Source of the DNA: an uncultured Thermomicrobiales bacterium
GTDB lineage: Bacteria; Chloroflexota; Chloroflexia; Thermomicrobiales; UBA6265
Direction of reading: 5' to 3'
DNA: 39,214 nt
Assembly: GCA_902806325.1 (NCBI GenBank)
Contig: CADCWE010000047.1
Span: forward strand, 1 to 39,214
Under the pieces are notes generated by a model. That model saw nothing but the letters and a program-made list of their open reading frames with translations. It made no database searches and had not been told where the DNA came from. Shown piece by piece: positions 39,178 through 39,214 of the stretch. Made by a program: the position numbers and the translations under genes. The stretch's first letter is position 1; each line of letters starts with the position of its first letter.

Positions 39178-39214
39178 ATGCGCTCCCTTGCCAGCGCGGA
39201 CTTCCAAAGGCGCC

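Overview
This is a GC-rich bacterial chromosome segment (by eye about 70% G+C, with G or C in almost every third codon position). Several features fit a Chloroflexota lineage of the Thermomicrobia/Sphaerobacter kind: decayed DUF4388 (PATAN-type) genes, a membrane-anchored sulfite-oxidase-family enzyme, a Tat-exported sugar-binding protein and many interspersed C-rich inverted repeats. That placement is inferred from gene content; no rRNA or other phylogenetic marker besides dnaA is present. I see no tRNA, rRNA or CRISPR array.

Layout. 1-5.6 kb: housekeeping and small genes (a cut-off secreted protein, a hypothetical protein, DoxX, dapF, a hypothetical protein behind a LexA-like palindrome, a GNAT acetyltransferase, a small acidic protein, an MFS exporter). 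5.6-10.9 kb: an unstable stretch. An IS630-type element with a probable -1 frameshift transposase sits exactly on the MFS stop codon. It is followed by a headless, frameshifted DUF4388 gene, an intact HIT-hydrolase/GDSL-esterase pair whose reading frames overlap by four bases, and a second, heavily mutated DUF4388 gene. 10.9-18.2 kb: a second MFS protein, then a leftward block with a membrane molybdopterin oxidoreductase, an excisionase/MerR-type regulator, inorganic pyrophosphatase, and a NarL-type response regulator overlapping its histidine kinase. 18.5-20.9 kb: a degenerate receiver-like protein and dnaA, whose promoter overlaps a consensus DnaA box. dnaN is not adjacent. 21-23.8 kb: an acyl-CoA-dehydrogenase-fold flavoprotein with a flavin reductase, then a Tat-exported cysteine-rich protein broken by a frameshift. 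24-27.2 kb (leftward): a flavoprotein monooxygenase, a DeoR regulator and an LLM-class oxidoreductase.

27.4-37.9 kb (rightward) is the most coherent unit: a carbohydrate locus behind a recognisable promoter (TTGACA-16-TATGAT) with a pair of 9-bp direct repeats 20 bp apart just upstream. It encodes a phosphofructokinase/tagatose-6-phosphate kinase-type PfkB protein, a SIS-domain sugar-phosphate isomerase/deaminase, a second PfkB-type kinase, a class II aldolase, an ABC sugar-binding protein with two permeases but no ATPase, a D-2-hydroxyacid dehydrogenase and a GH4 glycosidase. Read together these suggest import of a glycoside or (amino)sugar, hydrolysis, phosphorylation, isomerisation or deamination, a second phosphorylation and aldol cleavage to triose phosphates. 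The exact sugar cannot be decided from sequence alone. The DeoR protein encoded on the other side of the promoter is the natural candidate regulator.

37.9-39.2 kb: a Uma2-type nuclease gene converging with an alpha/beta hydrolase gene that carries a one-base frameshift and lacks a stop before the Uma2 gene. Three genes with a single clean frameshift (near 7125, 23340 and 38922) could be true pseudogenes or assembly errors. The multiply broken gene at 9.6-10.7 kb is clearly decayed.
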